NCBI GenBank assembly: GCA_913777615.1
Contig: CAJYTK010000011.1
Location: forward strand, 372,001-436,000
Direction of reading: 5' to 3'
Length of the DNA stretch: 64,000 nt
Source: an uncultured Agrobacterium sp.
Lineage (GTDB): Bacteria > Pseudomonadota > Alphaproteobacteria > Rhizobiales > Rhizobiaceae
Shown here: positions 43,911 to 55,145 of the stretch, in pieces
Layout of the letters: each line of letters opens with the position of its first letter
Numbering within the stretch: the stretch's first letter is position 1
The notes under the pieces: model-generated
Databases searched by the model: none
Seen by the model: only the letters and a program-made list of their open reading frames with translations
What the model was told of the DNA's origin: nothing
Position numbers and translations under genes: made by a program

Positions 43911-44609
43911 TCAAGCCTCCTCTCCGAAGCTTTGAGAAAATCTTTTTTGCGATTGGCTGAGATGGCGCTGCATTGCAGCCTTGGCAGCGTCCGGATCATT
44001 GGCTGCAATAGCATCGCGGATCACAACATGCTCTTCGAGCGCCAGACGCCATGTGCGCGGCCCCTCGAAATGGCTGGCAAGACGCTCAAAATAGGGCGTC
44101 ATTCTTCGATCGAAAATGTGGCCGGTGAAGCGATGCAGTGTTCCATTCCCGATTATGTCGGCAATGGCGAGATGAAATGCCCGGTCATTGACCAGCATCT
44201 TTACGGCATCGCCAATGGCATCTTCCATGCGCTTAAGATTGTCGTCGAGAAGCGCGACGTGCGATGGCGTCGCCTGCCTCGCCGCCTCTTCGGCGATAGC
44301 GCCTTCGATGATGCTGCGTGCCTGAAGGATCTCGAAAGGACCATCGCCTTCATCCGCTGGAAGAGCTGAAGTCGATTTCGGGCGCTGGCTGACATAGACC
44401 CCGGACCCCATTCTGATCTGAATATAGCCCTCCACCTCGAGAACGATCAGCGCCTCTCGAACGGTGGGTCGCGAAACGGAAAAGCGTTCGGCGAGATCGC
44501 GCTCTGCAGGAAGCTTGGCGCCCTCGGAAATTTCACCCGTCTCGATCAATGTCCTGATCTGATCTGCCACCTGCCTGTAGAGGCGACGCGGCTCCAGCGC
44601 CACAAACAT
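43911..44609 (-). CDS. GntR-family (FCD domain) regulator of the sugar-acid operon
   Basis: The 232-residue protein has an N-terminal GntR winged helix (YRQVADQIRTLIETGEISEGAKLPAERDLAERFSVSRPTVREAL in parts) and a C-terminal all-helical FCD domain with DRAFHLAIADIIGN near residue 140 and the ligand-site histidine in ALEEHVVIRDAI. It resembles UxuR/ExuR-type regulators. It lies just upstream of the TRAP and uxu genes, in the same direction. The start at 44609 has GGGGGAGGAG before it. A TGGT-N3-ACCA operator 36 bases upstream suggests autoregulation. Confidence 0.88.
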   Translation of the reverse strand: MFVALEPRRLYRQVADQIRTLIETGEISEGAKLPAERDLAERFSVSRPTVREALIVLEVEGYIQIRMGSGVYVSQRPKSTSALPADEGDGPFEILQARSIIEGAIAEEAARQATPSHVALLDDNLKRMEDAIGDAVKMLVNDRAFHLAIADIIGNGTLHRFTGHIFDRRMTPYFERLASHFEGPRTWRLALEEHVVIRDAIAANDPDAAKAAMQRHLSQSQKRFSQSFGEEA

Positions 44610-44644
44610 GCTGTCTCCTCCCCCAAGGATCAATATTGGTCAAG

Positions 44645-44655
44645 TGGTCTTACCA
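44645..44655. promoter_or_regulatory. GntR/FCD-type operator upstream of the regulator gene
   Basis: TGGTCTTACCA fits the TGGT-N3-ACCA pattern of FadR-subfamily operators. An additional ATTGGT at 44635-44640 pairs with the ACCAAT at 44652-44657. It lies just upstream of the regulator's ATG. Confidence 0.6.
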
Positions 44656-44731
44656 ATCATCGTCATTAAGGCGGAACAACTACAAAAGTCAACAGGCAAA
44701 GCTTTGACCGAAATCGTCCGACCATGCCGCC

Positions 44732-45799
44732 TCAGGCAAAGGGCAACTCGACATCAAAGCGATTGGACAGCTCAGCGAAGGACTTGCGGGTCGCAGGATC
44801 GAGAGCAACGCCATCGCGCACTCTTTGTGCTGCCACCTGCCATTCGCGATCTCCCGGCGCCATCACACGCGCACCATCGCGAGCGGCCGATCCCCGCAAC
44901 GTATCGACGTAACGCCTCATCGCATCATCGAAGATGGCGCGCTCCAGAAATGCCTCGGGCTTCAGCGCCAGAACGAAAGCTCCCATGCCGCGCGGCGTGG
45001 AGAAATCCGGTCCTCCCATGGACGCGATATCGAAACTCAGTTTCATGCCGGTCAAAACAGCACTGAATATTTCCGCGACGCCCGCAAGCGCTGCTCCTTT
45101 GAATCCGAACTCGCCGCCGAGCGGCGCAAGCATCGCCGCGGCATCGGCATCGCTGGTATCGAGACCCTTTTCGTCCGATGCTGTCGCATGCGGCAAAGGC
45201 TGGCCGAGGCTTCGGTACAGGAGCACGCGATTATAGGGGATGGAACTCGTTGCCATGTCGAGCAGCCAGGGATCAGATCCACCAGACGGAACCCCGACTG
45301 CTATTGGATTGGTGCCGTGGAAGCGCTGGGCGCCATCGTGCAGGCGAACGAAGCTATCGGAATTGCAGAACGTTATTCCGATAAACCCTTGCCGCGCCGC
45401 CTCTAACGAATAGGCTCCAGCTGGACCGAAGTGCGAGGTATTGCGAATGGCCACAGCGCCAATCCCGAACCCCGACGCCAGCTCGACAGCGCGGTTCATC
45501 GCAGTGTATGCGGCTAGCGCACCGTGCGCGTCGTCCGCATCCAGCGTCTCCACCGCACCAAAACTCGTCACCGTCTTCAACTGCGGAGCGCGGTTGATGC
45601 GTCCTCCCTGAAGAGCCGTAACATAATGATCAAGCAGACGGACGCCATGGCTGTCCACGCCGTATCGCGTACCGTGCATCATGGCGCGGGTAGCGGCATC
45701 CGCAGTCGCCACATCGGCGCCACAGGCGCCAAAGACGGCCCGACAAAACTGGTCGAGCAGCGTCAAAGGCACTTGAGCCTGCGCCTCATCCTGCAGCAT
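44732..45799 (-). CDS. Ldh-family (malate/L-sulfolactate type) oxidoreductase
   Basis: The 355-residue protein belongs to the non-Rossmann malate/ureidoglycolate/2,3-diketo-L-gulonate reductase family. Landmarks are MMHGTRYGVDSHGVRLLDHYV near residue 42 with the catalytic histidine, AVAIRNTSHFGPAGAYSLEAA near residue 118, GTNPIAVGVPSG and DMATSSIPYNRV for cofactor binding, and GFKGAALAGVAEIFSAVLTG. These enzymes reduce 2-oxo acids or oxidise 2-hydroxy acids with NAD(P)H. It is divergent from a GntR gene and an enolase-superfamily gene, suggesting a shared acid-sugar pathway; the exact substrate is open. Confidence 0.86.
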   Translation of the reverse strand: MLQDEAQAQVPLTLLDQFCRAVFGACGADVATADAATRAMMHGTRYGVDSHGVRLLDHYVTALQGGRINRAPQLKTVTSFGAVETLDADDAHGALAAYTAMNRAVELASGFGIGAVAIRNTSHFGPAGAYSLEAARQGFIGITFCNSDSFVRLHDGAQRFHGTNPIAVGVPSGGSDPWLLDMATSSIPYNRVLLYRSLGQPLPHATASDEKGLDTSDADAAAMLAPLGGEFGFKGAALAGVAEIFSAVLTGMKLSFDIASMGGPDFSTPRGMGAFVLALKPEAFLERAIFDDAMRRYVDTLRGSAARDGARVMAPGDREWQVAAQRVRDGVALDPATRKSFAELSNRFDVELPFA

Positions 45800-45818
45800 A
45801 GCGGTTCCCTTTCTAAAA

Positions 45819-45856
45819 ATGTCTCATGCATACACTAGACATCAAATAAGAGACAT
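45819..45856. promoter_or_regulatory. Inverted repeat in the Ldh/GntR divergent promoter
   Basis: ATGTCTC (45819-45825) and GAGACAT (45850-45856) are exact inverted arms whose centres are 31 bases apart, about three helical turns. They lie between the divergent starts at 45799 and 45922, a good position for the neighbouring double-HTH regulator. Confidence 0.5.
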
Positions 45857-45921
45857 GCAATCCCTGTGACGGCAAAATCCTGACTGTCGATCAGGGCAAG
45901 CTAAGGGATGGTATTAATCAA

Positions 45922-46923
45922 ATGACACGTGTGACGACGGGCATCGCGCCTCGCCTTTACCGGCGGGCCTGCGAGATTCTGGCAGCCGATATTGCCAACG
46001 GCGTCATATCGAACGGCTCCCGCTTGACGGAAACCATGGTCGCCAATCGCTTTGGTATTAGCCGCGCTCCCGCACGCCAGGCGCTTGCAGAACTTGAGCG
46101 TCTGCATCTTGTGCGAAAATCGGAGAGCCGCGGCTATGATGTCGTGGCAAAAAGCCGAGTCTCAGTCGCAATGGGGGCAACGGATGGTGATTCCCCAATT
46201 CTTGCCGATACTACGCGCATTCAGGCGCGATCCAGCTGGGAACTCATCTACGATAATATCGAAATTGAAATCGTGTCGCGCACATCGCTTGCCGACTGGC
46301 GGATCAACGAGGCGGTTCTGGCTAAACATTATGGCGTCAGCCGGACGGTGGCACGCGATGTGGTTGCTCGTCTGCAAGAACGCGGCATCGTCCACAAGGA
46401 CGACAGCGGGCGATGGTATGCCCCGGCACTGACCGCCAAACATATCGGCGAGCTTTATGAGCTGCGCTGGCTTCTTGAACCGATCGCATTGGAAAAGGCA
46501 GCGGCAAATCTCCCCAACGGGCTGTTGCTTTCACTGCGCAAGAACGTCGCGGACACTATCCAGTCGGTCGACAAGATCGATGGCGAAACGCTGGACGCGC
46601 TGGAACAGCAACTCCATGTCGAGCTTCTGGGTTACTGTGGAAATACGTCGCTGATGCGCGCGATCAGTCTGCCGCAGGCGCTGCTTGTCGCACATCATTT
46701 CCTCTATCACTGGACAATGGGGCTTTTCGATAGCGAACCCTTCTTGCCCGAACATCTGGCGATTTTCGATAGCCTTCTTGAAGGAGATATCGATGGTGCC
46801 AAAGCCGGGCTGGTGCGCCACCTACAAATTTCCAGAAGCCGCGCGATGATGCGCATCAAGGCTGTCGCTGAAGTCATATCACCCGACGAATTGCCGTATC
46901 TCGAAAAGCTGGAGAGCGATTGA
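45922..46923 (+). CDS. GntR-family regulator with two winged-helix domains and an FCD domain
   Basis: The 333-residue protein is longer than usual FadR-type regulators (about 220-250) because it has two DNA-binding domains. The first, residues about 10-75, reads [31 protein letters not shown]; the second, residues about 95-165, reads [30 protein letters not shown]. An FCD-type helical domain follows ([17 protein letters not shown]). Two helix-turn-helix units in one chain could let a dimer span two distant half-sites, as the repeat at 45819-45856 offers. It is divergent from the Ldh gene and 58 bases ahead of the enolase-superfamily gene. Confidence 0.85.
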   Translation: MTRVTTGIAPRLYRRACEILAADIANGVISNGSRLTETMVANRFGISRAPARQALAELERLHLVRKSESRGYDVVAKSRVSVAMGATDGDSPILADTTRIQARSSWELIYDNIEIEIVSRTSLADWRINEAVLAKHYGVSRTVARDVVARLQERGIVHKDDSGRWYAPALTAKHIGELYELRWLLEPIALEKAAANLPNGLLLSLRKNVADTIQSVDKIDGETLDALEQQLHVELLGYCGNTSLMRAISLPQALLVAHHFLYHWTMGLFDSEPFLPEHLAIFDSLLEGDIDGAKAGLVRHLQISRSRAMMRIKAVAEVISPDELPYLEKLESD

Positions 46924-46981
46924 GGGCAGCGCATTTCGACAAAACACATACTACCCGATAACCGGAGGAGGGTTATCCATC

Positions 46982-48100
46982 ATGAAAATAGCATCTGTCC
47001 ACCCGTTCATTCTGCACCTGCCACTCACCTCAGATTCCATTTCGGACTCGACCCATTCCATCACCCACTGGGGCGTCGTTGGCGCCAAGATCGTGACAAC
47101 GGACGGACTGGAAGGCTACGGCTTCACAGGCACGCATGCCCACCTCGCATCGGATCGACTGATCACATCTTGCATTCGTGATTGCTACGCGCCGCTGCTG
47201 ATCGGCGAGGATGCCAACGACCATTCAAGGCTGTGGACCAAACTTGCACGTTATCCGTCTCTTCAATGGGTCGGTCGCGCCGGGATCACCCATCTGGCGC
47301 TCGCCGCCGTCGATGTCGCACTCTCGGATTTGAAGGCGAAGAAGGCAGGTGTACCGCTCTGGAGCTATCTCGGTGGCGCGCGCACCGACAAGCTCGAAGC
47401 CTATAATACCGACATTGGATGGCTGTCTTTCTCAAAGGACGCTCTTCTGGAAGGATCTACACGAGCTGTGGAGCAGGATGGATTTACCCGGCTAAAGATC
47501 AAGGTTGGCCACGACGATCCGAATGTGGATATCGAAAGGCTGACGGCAGTTCGCGCGCGTCTGGGCGGTTCGGTGAGAATTGCCATTGATGGAAACGGCA
47601 AATGGGATCTGCCTACATGCCAGCGCTTCTGTGCTCTCGCCCGTGATCTTGACATATACTGGTTTGAAGAACCGCTCTGGTATGACGATGTCGGCAGTCA
47701 TGCCACACTTGCTCGTAACACCGCAATTCCGATCGCACTCGGTGAACAGCTCTACACCGTCGATGCCTTCCGTTCCTTCATAGCGGCAGGTGCGGTTGCC
47801 TATGTTCAGCCCGACGTAACCCGCCTCGGCGGTATTACCGAATATATTCAGGTGGCGGATTTGGCACTTGCTCACCGACTGCCGGTGGTGCCGCATGCCG
47901 GCGAGATGAGCCAGGTGCATGTCCACTTGAGCTACTGGCACCCCGCCTCGACGATCCTCGAATATATCCCATGGATCAAGAATCATTTCGAGGAGCCCGC
48001 GGATGTTCAGGGCGGAATCTACAACCTGCCGCAGCGCCCCGGTGCGGGTACGACCGTGCTGGAAGAAAGCTTCGCCCGCTTTGGCAAAAGCATAGGGTGA
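46982..48100 (+). CDS. Enolase-superfamily acid-sugar dehydratase (mandelate racemase/muconate lactonizing type)
   Basis: The 372-residue protein has the N-terminal capping domain and C-terminal barrel of the MR/MLE group. Catalytic features: K-x-K in [10 protein letters not shown] near residue 164, metal ligands in [20 protein letters not shown] and IALGEQLY (D-E-E), an aspartate in [10 protein letters not shown] and the histidine in [15 protein letters not shown]. This layout fits mandelate racemase-type dehydratases of sugar acids. It follows the double-HTH regulator in the same direction behind a GGAGGAGG ribosome site. The particular acid (for example a six-carbon aldonate or aldarate) cannot be fixed from sequence. 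Confidence 0.87.
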   Translation: MKIASVHPFILHLPLTSDSISDSTHSITHWGVVGAKIVTTDGLEGYGFTGTHAHLASDRLITSCIRDCYAPLLIGEDANDHSRLWTKLARYPSLQWVGRAGITHLALAAVDVALSDLKAKKAGVPLWSYLGGARTDKLEAYNTDIGWLSFSKDALLEGSTRAVEQDGFTRLKIKVGHDDPNVDIERLTAVRARLGGSVRIAIDGNGKWDLPTCQRFCALARDLDIYWFEEPLWYDDVGSHATLARNTAIPIALGEQLYTVDAFRSFIAAGAVAYVQPDVTRLGGITEYIQVADLALAHRLPVVPHAGEMSQVHVHLSYWHPASTILEYIPWIKNHFEEPADVQGGIYNLPQRPGAGTTVLEESFARFGKSIG

Positions 48101-48116
48101 GCCGCGTTGCGCGGGA

Positions 48117-48608
48117 TCAGAGCGAGCGATACCCGCGCTTGAAGTAGATCAACGCCTCTTCGCCGTCACCAATGGCAGTATCGACGACATCGCAAATGAT
48201 GATGTCGTGCGTGCTGCCATCGTGGATGGCGCGGACGCGACAATCGAAGGACGCAAGCGCGCCCTTCAGAACCGGCGCGCCGGTTTGAAGAAAAGTCCAC
48301 TCACCGCCTGCAAATCGTTCGTCGCTCGGGGTCTTGCCGCCGAAGAGCCGGCTCAAATGTTCCTGATCAGCAGAAAGCGTGTTGACGCAGACCACGGCAT
48401 TTTCAAACAACATCCTGTGAGCGGACGAGTTGCGATTGATGCAGACAAGGAGGGTCGGGGGATTGTCGGAGACGCTGCAGACAGCGGTGGCGGAAAAACC
48501 CGCCCTGCCCGCAGGCCCATCCGTCGTGACGATATTGACTGCGCCGGCAAGCTGCGCCATCGCGTTTCTGTAGTCCAGGCTGCGCTCTTCCGCAGTCTTA
48601 ATCCCCAT
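48117..48608 (-). CDS. RutF/HpaC-like flavin reductase
   Basis: The 163-residue protein is a short flavin reductase that supplies FMNH2 or FADH2 to a partner monooxygenase. It strongly resembles RutF of the pyrimidine utilisation pathway: AVNIVTTDGPAGRAGFSATAVCSVSDNPPTLLVCINR, CVNTLSADQEHLSRLFGGKTP and FDCRVRAIHDGSTHDIIICDV. No rutA or other rut gene is near, nor a two-component monooxygenase. The start at 48608 has GAGAAGGA nearby; the frame extends 11 codons upstream. It converges on the dehydratase gene with 16 bases between stops. Confidence 0.83.
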   Translation of the reverse strand: MGIKTAEERSLDYRNAMAQLAGAVNIVTTDGPAGRAGFSATAVCSVSDNPPTLLVCINRNSSAHRMLFENAVVCVNTLSADQEHLSRLFGGKTPSDERFAGGEWTFLQTGAPVLKGALASFDCRVRAIHDGSTHDIIICDVVDTAIGDGEEALIYFKRGYRSL

Positions 48609-48641
48609 TGCGGCTTCCTTCTCACCATCTGACATACGCAT

Positions 48642-48893
48642 CTCAAGCGACTGTTCCTAAAAAGTCGTCAGATACCGGACGTCTGTTCCGCTCCACATTA
48701 ACGTCTCGAGGCCGCAAGGGAATCGAAAAATCTTCCCGCAGCGAATAAATGCGGACCGGCCTCAATTCGCTATCCCCTAGAGCGCCTTACGTCGTCTTGT
48801 TGGATGCACAAACAAAGCCTTACCTTCTTGAAGACGCGCATCGTGATTTTTGCGAAATTTCAAGCCTGATTTTTGCACCGCTATTGGTGACAT
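48642..48893. other. Intergenic region with repeat copy C
   Basis: The region between the flavin reductase start and the chemoreceptor terminator holds repeat copy C (48837-48887) and otherwise no recognisable gene. The flavin reductase promoter must lie near its left end. Confidence 0.45.
48837..48887 (+). repeat. Dispersed intergenic repeat, copy C
   Basis: It begins CGCATCGTGATTTTTGCG and continues through CCTGATTTTTGCACCG, aligning with copies A and B but with more changes. It is the most diverged of the three. Confidence 0.42.
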
Positions 48894-48921
48894 AAAAAAA
48901 GCCCCAGACAACGTCCGGGGC
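48894..48921 (-). terminator. Terminator of the chemoreceptor gene
   Basis: GCCCC (48901-48905) and GGGGC (48917-48921) with an inner GAC/GTC pair form the stem; the run of seven A at 48894-48900 gives a T tract on the minus strand. Confidence 0.8.
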
Positions 48922-48950
48922 CTTTCATCAGCGATGCTGATCGCGCAGTT

Positions 48951-51320
<2,370 letters not shown>

Positions 51321-51497
51321 TCATGGATGAAGGTAATAGGATAAAATAATTTATTATCGGTTTAATTGCCTAAATGATGATCAGGTGTAACAGCAGTTGA
51401 TCACATTTTTCATGGCTTAACCAACAGGTAAGGATTGGAGGTGCCTTCCCCTGCGGAGATACTGGGGAAGACGATCCATCGCGAGGCTGTACTGGCC

Positions 51498-52487
51498 TTA
51501 GTCCATCTGAACGTTGGCTTCCTTCACCACTGGACCCCATTTGGCAATCTCTTCGGACACGTGGGTCTTCAGTTCCTCCGGTGACGAACCGACGATCTTG
51601 GCGCTGAAATCCGCCATGCGCTTTGCAACGTCTGGATCGGAGAGTGCCGTTTTGGCAGCCTCATTCAGCTTGGCTATTGCCTCAGGCGGCGTCCCGGCCG
51701 GCGCGAAAAGCGCGTTCCAAGTGTAGGTTTCGTAACCGGGCACGGTTTCGGCAATTGTCGGCACATCTGGGAAAGAGGAAGCTCGCTCCGCCGTCGTTAC
51801 ACCCAGCGCCTTCAAGGTTCCAGATTTGATATGGGCGGAAGAGGACGGTAAATTGTCGAACATGATCGAGATCTGGTTACCAAGAAGGTCATTCAGGGCC
51901 GGACCGGAACCCTTGTAAGGCACGTGCTGCATCTCAACACCGGCCATGCTCTTGAACAGTTCGCCGGAAAGGTGAAGCGGCGTGCCGTTGCCGGAAGAGG
52001 CATAAGCGTGTTTATCTGGCTCCTTTTTCAGAAGCGCGATCAGTTCGGCCACGTTGTTGACGGGCAGCTGCGGATTGACCACGAGCACGTTAGGCACGAC
52101 AACCAGAAGAGAAATCGGCGCGAAATCTTTTTCAGGATCATATGGCTTTGTCTTGAGGATCAACGGGTTGAGCGCATGTGTCGCAACCGTGCCCATCAGG
52201 ATTGTATAGCCATCCGGCTCGGCACGTGCGACGCGGTCGGCACCGAGATTTCCACCTGCCCCACCGACATTTTCCACGACGATCTGCTGACCAAGAGCAT
52301 CGCCCATTTTCTGCGCAATCACACGTGCAACGACATCGGTAGAGCCGCCTGCCGCAAAAGGCACGACGAGCGTGATCGCGCGCTCAGGAAAGCCTTCGGC
52401 ATAAGCAGCCGTGTTAAACGTCAACAAAGCTGCCGCAGATGCAGCAAGCATCAAAGCTGCACGTCGTTTCAAAAATCCAATTGCCAT
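51498..52487 (-). CDS. Bug-family (tripartite tricarboxylate transporter) substrate-binding protein
   Basis: The 329-residue protein has a signal peptide (RRAALMLAASAAALLTFNTA, cleavage near AYAE) and the TctC/Bug fold: ITLVVPFAAGGSTDVVARVIAQ near residue 38, VENVGGAGGNLGADRVARAEPDGYTIL in parts near 70, and YASSGNGTPLHLSGELF near 150. These proteins bind carboxylates in the periplasm. The membrane subunits TctA and TctB are not nearby, so it is an orphan and may serve a distant permease or a sensory role. It is unrelated to the neighbouring chemoreceptor, which is read from its own start. Confidence 0.9.
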   Translation of the reverse strand: MAIGFLKRRAALMLAASAAALLTFNTAAYAEGFPERAITLVVPFAAGGSTDVVARVIAQKMGDALGQQIVVENVGGAGGNLGADRVARAEPDGYTILMGTVATHALNPLILKTKPYDPEKDFAPISLLVVVPNVLVVNPQLPVNNVAELIALLKKEPDKHAYASSGNGTPLHLSGELFKSMAGVEMQHVPYKGSGPALNDLLGNQISIMFDNLPSSSAHIKSGTLKALGVTTAERASSFPDVPTIAETVPGYETYTWNALFAPAGTPPEAIAKLNEAAKTALSDPDVAKRMADFSAKIVGSSPEELKTHVSEEIAKWGPVVKEANVQMD

Positions 52488-52645
52488 AAAATCTCCTCCA
52501 CACGGCCAACTGGCCTGGTACGCATAGTACTGAAAGCAACGTCCGCATCAACCTGTACATGCGTTGGGCGAAGAGTCTCGCTTCAAATTGTTACAGAATA
52601 CACGTACTGCGCGTCTTTGAAGTCTTGAGTGACCGTGCCCGGAAA

Positions 52646-52672
52646 CAAAAAACCCGCCGTGAAGCGGGTTTT
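52646..52672 (-). terminator. Terminator after pheT
   Basis: AAAACCCGC (52649-52657) pairs with GCGGGTTTT (52664-52672); the A run from 52646 supplies the T tract on the minus strand. It lies 24 bases after the pheT stop. Confidence 0.88.
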
Positions 52673-52696
52673 CAGTGCCACAGTATCGAGGGCGGG

Positions 52697-55120
52697 TTAT
52701 GCGCGAAGCAAGCCGCCCGTTGTCTTTTCGACATTCCCGACGATCTTCGCGGTCAAGGCCTCAAAGTCCTCGTCGGTCAATGTCTTGTCCACCGGCTGGA
52801 TCTGAACTTCGATCGCGATCGACTTCTTGTTATCACCAAGCGACGCGCCTTCGAAGACGTCAAAGACATTGACTCCGGTGACGAGCTTGCGATCAGCACT
52901 GGTAGCTGCCTTGATGATGGCGCCCGCTTCGATAGACTTGTCGACCACGAAGGCGAAATCGCGCTTTACGACCTGGAAAGGTGAAAGATCCAGGGCTGGC
53001 TTGGTACGTGTCGCCTTCTTCTTCGGTTCGGCCATGGCGTCGAGATAAATCTCAAAACCGCAATAGGCGCCGGAGACATCGAGTGCGCCCAAGGTCTTCG
53101 GGTGGAATTCACCGAAATAACCGAGAATGACCTTCGGGCCCATCTTGATCGTGCCGGAACGGCCGGGATGATACCAGGAAGGGGCACCAGCCTCTATCTG
53201 AACATTGGCCATTGGCAGACCGCACGCCTCGATCACTGCCAGCGCATCTGCCTTGGCATCATAGACGTCGACAGCCTTGCCGCCGCCCTTTGTGGCGTTC
53301 GACCACATGCGGCCTGCACCGGCAAGCGAGGCCGTGCCGCGGCGAACACCACCGGCAACGCGACGCTGTCCTTCCGGCGTATCGCTTTCATAGGTGCCGG
53401 ACACTTCGAAGATGGCGACATCGCCATAGCCCTTGTCGGAATTACGCTGTGCAGCAGTCAAAAGGCCGGGAAGCAAAGATGGCCGCATGTCCGACATGTC
53501 GGCCGCGATCGGGTTGGCGAGCTTCAACGCGGGCGAACCGCCACCGAAGAGCTTGGCCTGCGCTTCCGGAATGAAGGACCATGTGACAGCCTCCAGCATA
53601 CCGCGGCTGGCAAGCGCGCGGCGTGCGGTGCGCGTGCGGATTTGCAACGTCGTTAGAATGCGACCGTTGACGGCACCAAGGTTCTCAAGCGGTTCCGGCT
53701 TGATGTTATCCACGCCATGGATACGCATGACCTCTTCCACCAGATCCGCCTTGCCATCGACGTCCGGACGCCATGATGGCACCGACACGGAAACACGCTC
53801 GCCGGAGCCTTCGATGCCGAAACCGAGACCTTTGAGGATAGCAAGACTTTCTTCCGCCGAAACCTCGAGACCCGTCAGGCGCTTTACCTCGGAGAGTGGG
53901 AAATCAATCCACTTCGGCTCGAAGCCCTTGTAGCCGACGACCTTTGCTTCTCCAGCCGAACCACCGCAAAGCTCGAGCACCAGCTCCGTCGTGCGCTCGA
54001 GGCCCGGCACCATATATTCCGGATCGACGCCGCGTTCGAAACGATAGCGCGCATCGGTGATGATGCCGAGAGAACGGCCCGTCTTGGCAATATTGATCGG
54101 ATCCCAGAGCGCCGACTCGATCAGCACGTCCACAGTGTTCTCGTCGCAGCCGGAATGCTCGCCGCCCATGATGCCACCGATGGATTCAAGCCCATTGTCG
54201 TCAGCAATCACCACATTGTTCGGACCAAGCTTATATTCGCGCTGGTCGAGAGCGAGAATGGTTTCGCCTTCCTTTGCGCGACGCACGACCAGATCACCCT
54301 TCACCTTGGCGGCGTCGAAGACATGCATCGGACGGCCCTGATCGAAAGTCATGTAGTTGGTGATATCCACCAGCGCATTGATGGGGCGAAGACCGATGGC
54401 AAGCAAACGCTGCTGCATCCATTTTGGGCTCGGACCATTCTTCACGCCGCGCACGATACGAAGCGAAAAGCCAGGGCAAAGTGCTGCATCATCCAGCTCG
54501 AGTTTGACGTCGACCGGCGTCGAACCCTCGACCTTGAAGCTCGGCGCAGGCCGTGTCTTCAGCGTGCCGAGACCGGATGCCGCCAGATCGCGGGCGATGC
54601 CGTGGATCGAGGTGCAGTCCGGGCGGTTCGGCGTGAGATTGATCTCGATGACCGGATCATCCAGCCCCGCATAGGAGGCGAAGGATGTGCCGACCGGCGC
54701 ATCGTCCGGCAGGTCGATAATGCCGTCGTGATTGTCGGACATGTTGAGCTCCTTCTCGGAGCACATCATGCCGTGACTTTCGACACCACGGATCTTTCCG
54801 ACAGACAACGTTACATCGATTCCCGGAACATAGGTGCCAGGACGCGCCAGAGCGCCGACGAGACCGGCCCGCGCATTCGGCGCGCCGCAGACGATCTGCA
54901 CAGGCTTGCCGTCACCGGCATCCACCGACAACACCTTCAGGCGATCTGCCTCGGGATGTTTTTCCGCCGACAGGATCTTGGCGATGACAAAAGGCTTGTA
55001 AGCGGCCTTGTCGTCAACGTCTTCGACTTCAAGACCGATGGCCGTCAGGCGTTCGCAGATCTGCTCCAGAGAGGCATCGGTATCGAGATGCTCTTTCAGC
55101 CAGGAGAGTGTGAATTTCAT
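52697..55120 (-). CDS. pheT: Phenylalanine--tRNA ligase beta subunit
   Basis: The 807-residue beta subunit pairs with PheS as an alpha2-beta2 enzyme that charges tRNA(Phe). Domains in order: an N-terminal segment ([13 protein letters not shown]), the EMAP-like tRNA-binding fold ([21 protein letters not shown] near 70), the B3/B4 editing region ([39 protein letters not shown] near 250), B5 (FDVFEG-type folds later) and the C-terminal ferredoxin-like anticodon-binding domain ([18 protein letters not shown] near 715). Length is normal. It begins 25 bases after pheS with GAGGAG as ribosome site. Confidence 0.96.
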   Translation of the reverse strand: MKFTLSWLKEHLDTDASLEQICERLTAIGLEVEDVDDKAAYKPFVIAKILSAEKHPEADRLKVLSVDAGDGKPVQIVCGAPNARAGLVGALARPGTYVPGIDVTLSVGKIRGVESHGMMCSEKELNMSDNHDGIIDLPDDAPVGTSFASYAGLDDPVIEINLTPNRPDCTSIHGIARDLAASGLGTLKTRPAPSFKVEGSTPVDVKLELDDAALCPGFSLRIVRGVKNGPSPKWMQQRLLAIGLRPINALVDITNYMTFDQGRPMHVFDAAKVKGDLVVRRAKEGETILALDQREYKLGPNNVVIADDNGLESIGGIMGGEHSGCDENTVDVLIESALWDPINIAKTGRSLGIITDARYRFERGVDPEYMVPGLERTTELVLELCGGSAGEAKVVGYKGFEPKWIDFPLSEVKRLTGLEVSAEESLAILKGLGFGIEGSGERVSVSVPSWRPDVDGKADLVEEVMRIHGVDNIKPEPLENLGAVNGRILTTLQIRTRTARRALASRGMLEAVTWSFIPEAQAKLFGGGSPALKLANPIAADMSDMRPSLLPGLLTAAQRNSDKGYGDVAIFEVSGTYESDTPEGQRRVAGGVRRGTASLAGAGRMWSNATKGGGKAVDVYDAKADALAVIEACGLPMANVQIEAGAPSWYHPGRSGTIKMGPKVILGYFGEFHPKTLGALDVSGAYCGFEIYLDAMAEPKKKATRTKPALDLSPFQVVKRDFAFVVDKSIEAGAIIKAATSADRKLVTGVNVFDVFEGASLGDNKKSIAIEVQIQPVDKTLTDEDFEALTAKIVGNVEKTTGGLLRA

Positions 55121-55145
55121 AACATATACTCCTCGACTTGACCGA

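Noticed and set aside
51418-51434. TTAACC near the chemoreceptor gene as a CtrA site
   Set aside because: The second half-site is TAAG at the wrong distance.
54155-55141. A 328-codon open frame antisense to pheT, and a 415-codon frame at 55008-56255 antisense to pheS/pheT
   Set aside because: Both lie wholly within well-identified genes, read like arginine/histidine-rich shadows of the opposite strand, and lack ribosome sites.
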